This document shows positions 19,001-29,495 of a DNA stretch of 64,000 nt, one piece after another. The position numbers and the translations under genes were made by a program. How positions within the stretch are numbered: the first letter of the stretch is position 1; each line of letters opens with the position of its first letter. The notes under the pieces are model-generated. The model was not told where the DNA came from. It saw nothing but the letters and a program-made list of their open reading frames with translations, and ran no database searches. The DNA lies in contig NC_079214.1 in NCBI RefSeq assembly GCF_029633865.1, positions 22,628,873 through 22,692,872 of the forward strand. The letters run 5' to 3'. The stretch comes from Lampris incognitus. Its lineage: Eukaryota > Chordata > Actinopteri > Lampriformes > Lampridae.

Positions 19001-20087
19001 AGCGGACAGTCACTTGGAGAGAGCCAACCAGATCGATTTTGGAGTCACCATACCCACAGAGGACAGCTGAGGGTGCGGACAGTGGCAGTGAACCGAAAAA
19101 TTGACTGTAGGTATCAACATTCAGGAGAGACACACTTGCACCGGTGTCCAACAGCAGGGGGATGCACACATCATTAATGGTGACTGTGCATGATTTGAAT
19201 GACACTGGCCCAGAGCTCACCTTGTGAATGACGGCGGTTGAAGACTGGGGGGTGTGGCCCTCTGACCCAGCCGGGGAAGATCGACAGACGTTGGCAAAGT
19301 GATTGTGCTTACCGCAGCTACGGCATGTCTGGCCACGGGCAGGGCAGTTCTGAGCCCTTGAAACATGAGACCGAGACCCACAGTTACCACAGGACTGTTG
19401 AGGGCGGGGCCGAGAACGCCGTCGTTGCAGTTGCAAGACGTCCCCAGTGGAGTCGGCGCCCGCCTCGCTCTGGTTGGGTTGCGTCCCGAGGGGCAGCCGT
19501 GAGTAGAGGGAGGAGTCGTTGGCAGCTTGACTGGAGGTGGCCACTTGCTGTGTATTTAGCATAGCAGCACACTCAGCTGCTCCCTCAACCTGTAGTGCGA
19601 TGGTAATTGCTCTGGACAGCAGCAGATCGTCTTTTTCCAGCAGGAGAGTCTCACGCACCTTTGCGTTGTTGGTGTGTTCGATTAGCTGGTCGCGAACCAT
19701 CTCGTCCTGAAGCGCGCCAAACTTGCATGAGCTAGCTAGCCCTCGCAAATTAGCTACGTACTGCCGCACAGACTCACCAGGCAGTTGGTGTCGCTGACGG
19801 AATATAAATCGCCGAAGGAGGGCACTCTGTGGAGCAGCGAAATGGGTGCTCATAAGTCCCACAGCTTCGTCAAAGCTTGTGACGTTCCCCAGAGTCCCGA
19901 GCACACGATGACCCTCTGCTCCCAAGCAGTGTAGCAACACAGCCGTCTTCCTAGCCTGGCTCACGTCGTCGAGCCCTGAGGCGATGATGTAATTTTCAAA
20001 ACTATGTAGCCAGCGAGTCCATGGTACCGGAGGCTCGCCAGGTAATGCCAGGAAGGGGGCAGGTGGTGGGAGAGAGATATCAGCCAT
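16056..20087 (-). CDS. Gag-Pol polyprotein of Gypsy copy 2
   Basis: A single 1,343-codon frame begins at ATG 20087, the first ATG and one that lies inside the primer site as in copy 1. It ends at 16056. Domains in order: Gag capsid (about 1-180), two CCHC-like knuckles (about 230-270), aspartic protease 'LLLDTGAS' (about 315), reverse transcriptase with 'YLDDIVV' (about 590), and RNase H (about 720-830). The HHCC zinc region, integrase core with 'TDNGPQLVS' and 'NGGVERFHQS' (about 1000-1200) and a proline-rich tail follow. All expected catalytic motifs are present and no stop interrupts them. There is no envelope gene. Gag and Pol in one frame implies a Gag:Pol ratio set by processing rather than frameshifting. 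Confidence 0.92.
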   Translation of the reverse strand: MADISLPPPAPFLALPGEPPVPWTRWLHSFENYIIASGLDDVSQARKTAVLLHCLGAEGHRVLGTLGNVTSFDEAVGLMSTHFAAPQSALLRRFIFRQRHQLPGESVRQYVANLRGLASSCKFGALQDEMVRDQLIEHTNNAKVRETLLLEKDDLLLSRAITIALQVEGAAECAAMLNTQQVATSSQAANDSSLYSRLPLGTQPNQSEAGADSTGDVLQLQRRRSRPRPQQSCGNCGSRSHVSRAQNCPARGQTCRSCGKHNHFANVCRSSPAGSEGHTPQSSTAVIHKVSSGPVSFKSCTVTINDVCIPLLLDTGASVSLLNVDTYSQFFGSLPLSAPSAVLCGYGDSKIDLVGSLQVTVRYGTKLVPNAVFHVARRGANLMGLDLFSALGFSLLDTRGAAILTVATPLQQKWPSLFMGLGCLSAFAHQPLLNPAVKSVIQPLRRIPLALRDGVSAELQQLLEAGIIEPVDASPWVSNLVVAKKKSGGLRVCVDLRAVNKAVVPDKYPLPTSEELTAQFYGSEVFSKLDLRQGYLQVPLHPSSRNLTAFVTHAGVFRYTRMPFGLSSAPSCFQKIMVSVLAGILGVAIYLDDIVVHGPTSEIHDKRLNMVFAALSKHKLTLNAEKCVLSVPAIDFVGFRLSASGVTPLQSNVDAIQAIPEPSSAAQVASFLGMTSYYLRFLPQYSATTAPLRQLLRKDEPWVWSKACSDAVRDLKTQLTSPPVLAHFDISSSTFVTCDASATAIGAVLSQTQNGVEKPIAFASRALNLTEQRYSMGEREALACIWACEWWHLYLYGRSFTLRTDHQALTALLSTSGTGHKPLRLHRWSDRLRQYNFSLQFTPGRDNVVADLLSRSVSTPAPQTDTDCVEKDIVQMLHTPLQATVSLQELRAASEQDPVLSQLRTYIQNGWPHKVPEELAAFARVRQELSCWNDTCVARGFCTVVPAALRARVLNTAHEGYLGIVKLKQRCRDLVWWPGIDRDIEALVKDCSACLLRGKTGHQASPSLQPLAWPSQPWEHLQLDICGEIHGVPHHQHFMVVAYDLHSKWPELTTSGTVTSQIIIDFLDSLFSRWGLPKTITTDNGPQLVSAEFTAYLESKGIRHIHTAYYHPQANGGVERFHQSLKNGLRAHMAQGCSFTQAIRHTLLHYRATQHSTTGVFPASLMLGRELCMPLDRPSTPQAPPSGVRASVTRQQTRMKQWFDQSKRTRVPDINVSDWVRVRRPHRDNKMASYWSSPLQVTRQLGPATYLLSDGTRWHSSHLRKVSAPPHTAGDTTIAIPSAWRDAPGLHAAPTRAPDIPGPQLPLPSPSPPQPAQPQAAPRPVRTCLRPGHLEDFVSTFHV

Positions 20088-20099
20088 CCTCGTCGCCAA
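20085..20099 (-). other. Primer binding site of Gypsy copy 2
   Basis: On the minus strand 'TGGCGACGAGGATGG' begins next to the 5' LTR, identical to copy 1. It is complementary to tRNA-Ser(GCT) and contains the Gag ATG. Confidence 0.75.
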
Positions 20100-20299
20100 T
20101 ATTGTATTTTTAAATCACTTCAGGACACAGCGCTGTCGCTCGACACAACCTCTCCGTGGCATTCTTTATTTAGACTGACACAGCATCAAAGGCAGACCCG
20201 ATCAAACAACCCAGAGCCCGCAGGCATCACCAATCGATCCCAGCACAATAGAACAGCACCAAATCAAATGCAGCATTGTCGATGTGTGCAGACATAACA
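20100..20299 (-). repeat. 5' LTR of Gypsy copy 2
   Basis: The 200-bp LTR on the minus strand is bounded outside by GACAC at 20300-20304. Its sequence matches the copy 1 LTRs almost exactly. Confidence 0.92.
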
Positions 20300-20394
20300 G
20301 ACACGTTAGCCCTTGGCTAACGAGGCGTGAGGGAGTTGATATGCTGAAGCGCGGGGATGCATTAACCGAAAGTGGTGGTGGGAGGGGGGGGGTA

Positions 20395-20550
20395 GTGTAA
20401 CACGTGCATGGATAAGTAGAAACGTTAGCTCTTATAAAACGGGTCGGACCTGTAGTCGACTGGTTAACGTTGTCGCCCGCGGTGCGGAAGTTATGGGTTT
20501 GCGTCCTGGCTGTGGCGACGGTTCCTAGGCTTCCCCCTTAATTCGCTGCA
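20395..20550 (+). repeat. tRNA-derived SINE-like copy (plus)
   Basis: It begins near 'TGTAACACGTGCATGGATAA' and contains an A-box-like 'TGTAGTCGACTGGTTAACG' and a degenerate B box ('GGGTTTGCGTCC'). It closes with the 'TTCGCTGCAATACC' tail also seen at about 13500 in reverse. A second copy of the same leader at 15802-15830 and 20305-20325 is the one broken by Gypsy copy 2. Confidence 0.55.
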
Positions 20551-20564
20551 ATACCTTCAGAGTT

Positions 20565-20849
20565 CTTTATTGACAAAATGTCAGCAGTTCATGGTCCTTT
20601 TACTGCGACTGAGACTTAATCTGTCTGTTGAAGATATAGCATACGGATTCGATGTATCCAAGTCTACCATATCAAGAATATTCCTACGCATGCTAGACAT
20701 TGCCTTTGTTATGTTTTCATTTTTGATTAGATGGCCAGAAAGAGAAGAAATATGGAAAACAACCCAGCTTACATTTCGACAGCATTTTGGGACCAAAGTG
20801 ACAGTAGACTGCTTTGACGTTTTTGAGGAGAAACCCTTGAGTTTACTTG
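20565..20849 (+). pseudogene. DDE (IS5-like, DDE_Tnp_4) transposase fragment, part 1
   Basis: Coding similarity starts about 'LTKCQQFMVLLLRLRLNLSV', a helix-turn-helix-like region ('IAYGFDVSKSTISRIF') typical of the segment before the catalytic domain in THAP/IS5-like transposases. It continues to 'TVDCFDVFEEKPLSLL', which contains the first catalytic Asp position ('DCF'). The frame is then cut by a solo LTR at 20850. Together with the THAP remnant, the part at 21532-22025 and the YqaJ remnant it defines an ISL2EU-type transposon. Confidence 0.75.
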
Positions 20850-21531
20850 TGTAGCCAGGTGGTAAATTCCATGTACCCTGTGTAAATATATTCAGTATAA
20901 AAAAAAGAGAATAGATTTTATTTTTGTTTAATTATGTATAAGGGAAGAGGTATTTACAGTTATTGTTATGTTAAAATATAATTCATATTGTGTAAAGATT
21001 GTGCCTAAGGGAACAACAGATATCATAAAAAGGTTAACTCTTAGCTGTTACAATCTGGTGCCACTAGAGGGCGAGATTGGCGAATTTCTTCTTGTGCTCA
21101 GGGGATTCTGATCCTTTTCCGGTTGAGTAAGCTGAGAGATGCAGGCTAAATGCAGTCTGAGTCCATCTAATGAAATCCATGGGTGCAAACAGCGCGATGA
21201 ATGTGGTGGAATGTACACAGACTGTTTGAGGAAGTCCAAACGTGATTAGCAAGAAATTAGAGAGGACTTTTGTACAAAGCCAGAAGCTCAACTTGGAGGT
21301 CCCTCTGAAGGGGAATGGAGTTGATAAGCCCACTGCCGTATTTTGATTTGTTTTTGAGTGGGGTTTCTTTGTATTTGTTTTTCATTAAATCTTTCTGCCT
21401 AAACCATAAATGCGGAACTTAATTACTCAATTCGATTTAGAGTGATAACAAAACAAGAAAAAGGGAAAAAAAGTAAAGAACCCCAAAAGTAGTGATTGTG
21501 TCATGTGTGGTACCTCTTTCCACGGGTTACA
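20850..21531. mobile_element. Solo LTR inside the transposase gene
   Basis: The 682-bp segment has mirrored tips 'TGTAGCC' and 'GGTTACA' and a 4-bp duplication CTTG (20846-20849, 21532-21535; a fifth base A also matches if the end is shifted by one). It splits the transposase codons exactly. No internal ORF is convincing. It differs from the 200-bp Gypsy LTRs and belongs to another LTR family. Orientation was not decided. Confidence 0.7.
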
Positions 21532-22025
21532 CTTGCAAGGGCATAAACATTTTCACCGTATAAGCATCATAATACCGTAAAAATGTTTGATTGGAATTTC
21601 TCCACAAGTAGTTATAACATTCATCTCTAAGGCATGGGGTGGAAGAGCCAGTGATAAATTCATCGCTGAAAATTGTGGACTGCTGGAAAATCTACTGCCA
21701 GGTGATGTCATTCTTGCGGATAGGGGATTGAATATTGAAGAAAGTTGCCCTTTATTATGGAGAAGTTAAAATCCCAGCATTTACTAGAGGGAAGAAACAA
21801 CTTGCTGCATATGATGTGGAGAGTACAAGAAAAATAGCTTCTGTAAGGACTCGCTTTGAGAGAGTGATTGGACTTGTATGTAGAAAATACAGAATTCTGC
21901 AGTCTACCCTTCCAACAGACTATTTAAATGCAAAAGATGTTAATGGTGTAACAACAACTGATAAAATTGCTTTGGTTGCTTGTGCCTTATCAAATACTTG
22001 CAATAGCATAGTTTTTACAGAATAA
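21532..22025 (+). pseudogene. DDE (IS5-like) transposase fragment, part 2
   Basis: After the solo LTR, coding resumes around 21532 and shows '[20 protein letters not shown]', then the second Asp in '[17 protein letters not shown]'. After a frameshift near 21745 come 'KIPAFTRGKKQLAAYDVEST' and 'VRTRFERVIGL', the conserved region with the catalytic Glu. It ends at a stop at 22023-22025. The order and spacing fit DDE_Tnp_4 transposases. The internal frameshift and interruptions mean it is inactive. Confidence 0.8.
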
Positions 22026-22059
22026 ATTAGGTTTCAAACTTTCCTTGTAAAGTATTTTG

Positions 22060-22960
22060 CTAAAAGCTCTGGTAGTAGACTGTTCTTAAAAAATGAAGAT
22101 GCTTCAGTGACAGTAGTTTTCCACATTCTTTATCAGGCAGGGTTCTTTCAATAAATACATCTTTTTCTGTCCACAAGACAAAATCTCCAAAAGATGGCTT
22201 CTTTATACAGATTGATCTGGCTCTGTACCTGGTAATAATATGCATGAGATCTTGATAATTGCTTACCGCCACTACACTCAACAAGGCAAAGGTTTTTCTT
22301 TGTTAGGCCAGCTTCAATGCTTGAGTCATTGTCATGTGCATAAACGACAGTCATGTATGCAACAATATCACTTTATTTCTAATAACCCAATCCCACAACA
22401 AGAACCATATGTGATTCCATCTGGGGACACACCCATGAAGGGTAGATCCTTTGAAATCACAAAGCCACAGCCCTTTACTTGAAAACTGAATGTTTTGTAG
22501 CCATTATATCTTTATATGCACCAAGTGCCACTTTTTCGTGGGTACATCCCCATCTTGTTGCCTCAGTAGTGAAACTATATAAGTGAGGGGAACAAATCCT
22601 CTTGATGAGGCTTTGAGAAGGGCACTTGATACTTGCCCTACAGCAAGATTTTAATGTTGATGAGGAAATAAGCCCTGCCTTGAATTGTAGCCAAATCTTA
22701 AGATTTTGCCTGTTCCTGAGTTAGCTCTACAACACATTTCATTTGCTCACCAGCTATACTCAGGTCAATCTTTCCACAATGATCAATTAATTGTTTGTAT
22801 GTCACGACATGTGTTTCTTCATCATTTAGTTCTGATAATACCTTTGGGCATCGACCTATTCAATGATGCTGGGATGTGGCGATCTGAATATGGCTCAATC
22901 AGAGAAAGAATAACAGGTTTCTGAAGTCTATTTCAGACACCGTACTGTAGGGTACCTTTT
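22060..22960 (-). pseudogene. YqaJ-like exonuclease gene (relic), convergent to the transposase
   Basis: On the minus strand, frames interrupted by stops and shifts retain 'ATRWGCTHEKVALGAY' and 'KDLPFMGVSPDGI' (nuclease motifs with the conserved Asp). 'HAYYYQVQSQINL' and 'DFVLWTEKDVFIERTLPD' complete the pattern of YqaJ/lambda-exonuclease-like proteins. A convergent YqaJ nuclease is a known companion of ISL2EU-type transposons. Upstream sequence up to about 22960 ('VISLIEPYSDRHIPASLNRS') may be the linker. It is non-functional. Confidence 0.7.
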
Positions 22961-24119
22961 CCAAAGACGGAGGACGCATCCAGCATGTCTTCTTCCCTGT
23001 GCATGTCTTTGAATCCCTGCTTCTTACTGTCGCCTCTATGGCAAAGAGGAGAGCAGTTACTATAGCCCCATGCGCGCGCTATACACGGCGCTAGTTAGCC
23101 CTACCTCGCCCTTTTCAGTTTAGATGCTGTATACATGTACTAGAGATAGAGGGCTCTCGCAAATCAACAATGGAGGAGAAAACAAGCGGTTTATTTTTGT
23201 TCAGATAAACCGTCTTTGGTATAACGTCATATCCCTCTCGTAATAGTGACCTCAACTTAATCTAACCAGTCATCGCAGCGTTGAGATCAAATGAAAAGCG
23301 CATTTTGAACTGCAGCCACAGCCGACCGCCATCAGATGGTGACCAGGAGACGGCCACCATCTCCACTCGGGAATGAATAGAGTATTCTGATCCTGACGCA
23401 CGATGGAAAGATGCATTTCATTTTTAACTACAGCTGGGGCCCAAATCACTCCAGGAACCTTTCTCGTGGGTCCCCTCATAATTTAATTCTGGCTGCCAGT
23501 GCAAAAATATAGGAAAATTCAATGATTTTGGGCCCTTCGTTGTAAATGATGGAATACCCCCTTCCTCTAAACATAAAACACTAATATTGTGACCTAAACA
23601 AATGCAGGTTATGCAGAAATGTATTTAGTTGTGATATTAGTATCAAATTTGGACAAAAATATGCAAAAAAGGGATATCCACAATGTGGAAAGATTTTTTT
23701 TTATTTTACATAAAAAAGGGTGCAAACTGGAGTATCCCTTTCAGATGTGGAGGGAATAAAAAGTGATTTTGTAAGGGTTCACATGTGACACATTGTATAT
23801 GGAAACCAAAAAAGGAAAAGAAATAGGCATCTCAGATAAAAAGGACCTTTACCTTTCTGTAACTTAAAAACATGAAACTGTAATTAAAAGAAAGAACAAA
23901 TACGGGTCCTTGATTCTGGAAGCCCTTGACTAAGTTAACTCAAATACATTTTTGGAGTGACATTCATATTTTAACACAATAATATCTATTTACAGTTTTA
24001 AGATTTCTCTCAATCATAGCTCTGAAAAAAAAAGTTGAGGAGGGGTAAACTCTTGGAGCTGTACATTTGTTTCCCAGAGTTTAAAAGAAAAGGTCAAGAA
24101 ATTAATAAAAAAAAAAAAA
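22961..24119. other. Between the transposon nest and csnk1g1, nothing recognised
   Basis: About 1.1 kb without a supportable gene. A CG-containing patch at 23040-23170 could hold the end of the ISL2EU relic, but no terminal inverted repeat was found. A 69-codon minus frame at 23270-23479 has no family I recognise. Confidence 0.35.
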
Positions 24120-26186
24120 TCAAAGAATACATCTTTTATATGGAATCCAACAGATATTAAAGACTACAATGGTGAACTCTGTACAATTTACAATTTTCAA
24201 ATAATCATCACAATATTGCAATGTAATCTTAAGCTCCTCCCTCAAAGAAAATATACAGTAAATCCAAGACAATTCTACAGTACAGCAATAAGGAAAAGGT
24301 GCCAGAGAACCCAAAAAGACCTAGGCCATTCATTCCCACTCGTAGAGCTCTCCTCTGCTTTGATTTACACACCTTCATGAAAATGCACAGGAACGTGAAT
24401 TACACATAGCCAAAGTAATTCTGATGCAATGAGCACAAAGAGGCAAAGTTTGGTTTGCGTCAGACACATATAATTACAGGAACGTAAGTGGGATGTGCTG
24501 AGAGAAGATAGGACATTATTTTACACGGGGGACTGGAAACTCCTGATCTCCACTGATCAAAACAGCAGCAGCCCTAGAGGTGACTTAACACAAAGTTCAC
24601 TACAGAGACTATGGTCTTCTCCAGACAAGCCATGCAGATATTAAGTATGCAGAGTAATTCAATATCAGTCTGGATGAGAACAAGACACAAACGTAAATAC
24701 ACATTAGTGATATATCTACCATGTCAACCGTAAGCTGAACAGATGGGCAGTCCACAGGTATAGAAATGGAGGTCCCAAAGATGACCCACTCATATAACTA
24801 AAATACTACCCCTGGATAATGACAGGCAAGTTGAAATGAGAAGTGAGAATCAGGAAGCTAACGGACAAAATAGATGCACTTTTATGCAACTCTTTTAACA
24901 CTTTCTGTTAAAGAACTCCAATACCTTGAAGTGCTGAATCACAGCATACTGCTCAAAGATTTTCCAAATGGCAGACGCGATAAAGTCAAGTGACAAAAGG
25001 TGGAATGCGGCGGTCAGAAACATTCAACTTTGTAGTTTCCTGGCACAGGCAAAGGCATGGACTAGTAGTCTTGGGAATGGCATTAGGGAATTCAAGGGAA
25101 CATTGAAGGCTATTGTCTGGATATCCATCTCACGACACAATACTTTGAACCTTCTCAGGTAGCTGGTGAAGCAGTACCGTTGCTGTTGATGCTTTGCAGG
25201 GAGGAAAACAGGCAGCAGTTGTTACAAGTTTTGTGAAATGACACTCACCTAACCCTTGTTGATCACACTTCTCACAAAAAGCATGCTTAAAAACAGATAG
25301 GCTGAGCAATAATGGCCAAGAGGGATTCCACTTTAGAGTACGTTCAGGCATCTCTTGGACAGCTTCACAAGATGCAACGTTTTTTAGCTCCCACTGTGCT
25401 GAAAGCAAATCTTGGAACAAGGCTCTCACGCAACTCTTGTCTGGAGAACACTGACCGAGTAGAGTTCAAGCTAACTAATGCCGTGAAAACACATTGATAA
25501 TTACAACATAATACTCGACCTGGCATCTGAAAAGGGTCTTTGACTGGCATAGATGTGTCTAAACTACTTGGCCGACATCAAACTCAGCATGCCTGTCTTG
25601 CAAGGATACCAAAGAAGTGAGGTTAATTTCACTGCCAACCGACAAGTAGATGTAATTGCTGCTCCCCTGAGCAAGGACTAAATAATAATAATAATACACC
25701 CAACCTGAAAGAAAGGTTCATTCATTCATTCTTGCCAGCTAGTATAGAAATCCTGGTGAGTCTGACAGAAGCACAATCCTCACCGTCCAACAAGGTCAAG
25801 AGGCACTAAGGCATCTCAAAGAAATGAATATCTGTCATTCAAATAGCCTATTTTCCCCACCATTCCCCTCATTTGCTATCTCTGGAATCACCATACTGAT
25901 CAAAGACAAAAAGGTAAAAACAAAAAAAACAAAGTCCTATAGATTCTTATATTCAAGTACTCTCAACATAATAACTTAGACCCCAGAGCAACTGCCTTAA
26001 GTAACCAGGGGCAGGAAAACCAAAAGCTATACAGTGTTAATACACATGACAAGCAGGTGTACATACTGGTTCACTGAGCCAGTTTTGCAACATCTACAAC
26101 ATACTATCTCTTAGATTACTTAGCAGGTCCACAAAATTTCAACCCCAACACACCACTGAGAGTTGCTTCAGCTGGGACTTGCATCC

Positions 26187-26261
<75 letters not shown>

Positions 26262-26265
26262 TGTG

Positions 26266-26300
<35 letters not shown>

Positions 26301-28455
26301 GTCATGGCACAGAAGGACTGGGAGGGGAAAATTCAGTTTTTTAAAATATATTCCTTGCACCCAGTAGGGCAGGGCCTAGCACATGAGGCAGCTGCAAGAT
26401 AAAGTAATAAGCACATGAGTACAGTATCAAGAAGGCAGGGTCTTCTAAGGGAAAGCAGCCGTTAACAAATGTAGTGCAGTAATGGTCTAGCTTTTTGTCA
26501 ACGTCTTTCCCCATAAAACCATGGCTATTTGGAATGAAAAAAAAAAGAATTTCAAATTCACATTAGCAAGATACAAAAACCAAAAAACAAACACTTACGA
26601 AATTCACTCTGGGAAGGTGTCAAGAGGATAGGCAAGGTAACATTACCAAGGATATTGTCTCAAGGCAGTCCTCCCTGACACTAAGAAAAAAAAGTAAATC
26701 ACACACAAAAAAAGAGGAAACATTTTCATTAAGGTTCTGCTGCCTGTCCCGACCCCTGTCCCAACACCACTCTTAACATCAAGAAGAGGGACCAGGGGTT
26801 CAACAGTAGCCCAAACATCTTGGAATGCTTTGCAACATGTTACTTTAACTGGACACAGAGAATCAGGGACATCTTAATACCATTCTATAGTTTACCCAAC
26901 ATTTCATTTGGCATAATTTTCTTCAAACAGCGAAAGAGCACGACTTCAGTGTTGCAAGCGAATCCATTTCGCTTCCCTTCAATATTGGGGAACACGTGCG
27001 CTCAAACCTTGGGCTGTATTAATGCAAGTAATCCCAAGATCACACCCGCAAAGCTCACAACACATTCTGCTACCTCAGTCCTACTGGTTACATAACGGTG
27101 GCTGGGGTTAAGGCATTGGCCAGTAGCTGTAAGAGGCTGTGACTGAACTGCGAAAGCATATCACACCATTGTCTCTTGCTGCTCCAAGGCATCTTCCCCC
27201 AGTTTTGACTGGTGCAGAATAGAGAAAGTCCATTAAATTCCAATAATTAAGGTCAAAGCTGCTTTCCAGAAGACACCCTTCAAGTCCACCTGGTTTTGGT
27301 CTTATCTTTTTTTTCCTTCCTTTTTTTTAAGATTTGTGTCACTTTTTAGACTGCTTGTTGCGGTTTTCTTACTATGCATTGACAGATATTATAAATGCCC
27401 TTAACTCATTTACATTTCTGTCCATACATTCAGTGTGTATTCTTAATAAGCAGTAAAAAAAAAAAAAAAAGAAGCATGGCAACCCAGAGATAAATAGCAT
27501 AAATTATCTTTTTTCCCCCCTTGCCAACCTACAAGCATCAAGGTTGTCCCTCATTAACAAAGCCAACAGGACCAAAACTACATGAGAGTCAAAACAATGT
27601 AGTGTGTTTTGATGTGGGTAAGGGGACTAAGGGGAGTGCTTTAACCAAACAATTTGAACAGAATCCAAGATTCATTTGAAAACACAGAATACACAGTTCA
27701 GGAGGGTTTTCTGGTCTTTCACTTCACTTAGGCCCAGGTCCGAGTGCCAGGTTTGACCTCTTTGGAGGAAAAAAGTGCAGGGGCCTAATTGGCAGATCGA
27801 TGCTCTTGCGCCTTTTGTGTGAATATAGCCAGTTACACTCTGGGCTCTTCGTCTGTTCAGGTTTACATTCAGTTCCGAGGCAGGAGTGACAAAACTGCCT
27901 TGTGTCAAAACCAGTCAGCAAAATGTACAATGGGAAAACCACACCCTGTCCACAGGGGGACACCATGTGTATCTGTGAGTGCAAGAGAGGGTTAGGTAAA
28001 TTGTAATATGCAACAGGTAAGGTTGTGGATGGGCAGCTTTCAGAGGATAGATTTGTCTTTTTCTTTGCAATACCAAAGGAAAAAAAATGGGAATAAAAGA
28101 TGGCAAAAAAAGGAGTAGAGCAAAAATAGAATGTAAATGCTAGGCGAATGCCTCTTGTAAAGATCCCCATTTTCCTCTGCAAAATCCCAACATGAAGGAT
28201 TCCAATCACACCTGTTTGGCCTGCTAAATATTCCCATGCATCATGGAGAGAAAATAAAAAAAGAGACTCCCATCAAAAAGACACATACGCATCTCAAGTA
28301 CATTTCAACAAACAATTTTAAGTGGTCCCCACAGTGAACGATTCAATTAAGATCTTTTGGATATCTCCCTTTTCCTCTGAATGGGACCATCTCTATTTTT
28401 GAAATCACAATCGACTGAGCCACACACTTGGTGTGTGTTTCAGGCCAGTGGAAGA
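24120..28455 (-). other. csnk1g1: Probable 3' UTR / downstream region of csnk1g1
   Basis: The region follows the csnk1g1 stop codon on the minus strand. It is gene-free, with several stretches of moderate complexity, and holds a long (AG)n(GT)n repeat. Casein kinase 1 gamma mRNAs are known for long 3' UTRs, so much of this is plausibly transcribed, but I could not fix a poly(A) site. Confidence 0.4.
26188..26302. repeat. (AG)n(GT)n compound microsatellite
   Basis: About 36 AG units run directly into about 21 GT units with one interruption. Frames through it on both strands are spurious. Confidence 0.97.
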
Positions 28456-28510
28456 TCATTTGTGTCGCGGAGTGTTCTTCTTCCGTTTCCGCTTGAAGAA
28501 GCAGCAGCAC
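28456..28510 (-). CDS. csnk1g1: csnk1g1 terminal coding exon
   Basis: After the acceptor 'CTGTCTGCAG' the exon supplies the last base of a Lys codon and then 'CCCFFKRKRKKNTPRHK' and stop (28456-28458). The cysteine triplet followed by a polybasic stretch is the palmitoylated membrane anchor of CK1-gamma kinases. Phase matches exon 31073-31179 directly, and equally well through the candidate microexon. Confidence 0.9.
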
Positions 28511-29495
28511 CTGCAGACAGAGGAGAAAACATTAACAAGACATCCAGTCCTAAATGAGCAAATCCAAAAAGAAAAAACAAAGGTTGCGTAAATGGGCATA
28601 TCACAGGTTCAATTTCAGTGTCTCAAATAGTCACAGGAATATTGATATGAAATAATAGTGACAACTGCAGGTGTGACTCGTAAAAAATTAGGGTCAAGGA
28701 CAAAATGGATACATTGCCATCCACCATGTGTATGGGTGCTTATCCATCTCATGCCATTTATGAGCCACTGTCATCAACAGAAAAATGACAGAGGGGCCTT
28801 ACAGACTATTGAAATAACCTTGAGGGCAAATACATCTCGTAGAAGCATGGAGTGATGCAGACAAAAAGCACAGGACGCGGTGAGCCTGAATGGTCAGTAA
28901 AAACATACAGAGACAGGAGAACAGCTCTAGACCAAGACATAGGACAGTGACTGGGTTTTCTTTCATAAATTCAAATAATAACAGTGCACCATGCAACACA
29001 ACTAACGATTGCAATTTTAATCCTAATCATTTGAATTCTATCATTTTTCCATAAAGATTAAACAGTCTGCCATTGCTCAAAAATAAAGTAGACGTGTTGG
29101 AAAGACAAGTTATCTAACTTTCATCAGGACATGTTACTTTTGTTTTCTCCCCTCACACACCGGCTCAGAGCAAATTCAAGACGTTTGAGGGAATTTCTAC
29201 TCAAAATGCAGCTGGGTGCATTTGTCACTAATGGCACCAATGGGATCACCTCACTGAACATAGCTTTTGGCGTAGTTTTTAACTTAAGTCTATTTGCCTA
29301 CAGCCTAGAGACCCAGGCCTAAAATATGAAACACTCTTCAGGCCTGAGCACATTTTTCAAAGACTGGGCATATATGGCAGTGTTGTACCAGTGAGAGTCA
29401 ATTTACAACGGGTGCAACTACTCCACTGGGCCCAGCCCCGGCTGGTCCACTCCCTGTCCCATGAGTCTGATGTGGACTAGCAGAGAGGGACTCAC
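28511..29495 (-). other. csnk1g1: csnk1g1 intron before the last exon
   Basis: 985 nt between the terminal exon and the candidate microexon. No other feature is supported. Confidence 0.6.

Larger units (their letters stand above)
15831..20299 (-). mobile_element. Ty3/Gypsy LTR retrotransposon, copy 2 (intact frame)
   Basis: This is the same family as copy 1, inserted in the opposite orientation. LTRs of 200 bp at 20100-20299 (5') and 15831-16030 (3') differ at a single base by eye. The exact 5-bp target duplication GACAC lies at 15826-15830 and 20300-20304. The interior has primer site, one uninterrupted Gag-Pol frame and polypurine tract. It interrupts a SINE lying in an older DNA transposon. 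Near-identical LTRs and an intact frame mark it as young and potentially autonomous; activity cannot be judged from sequence alone. Confidence 0.93.

Noticed and set aside
26139..26367. ORFs through the AG/GT repeat
   Set aside because: Artefacts of a dinucleotide repeat that is open in several frames.
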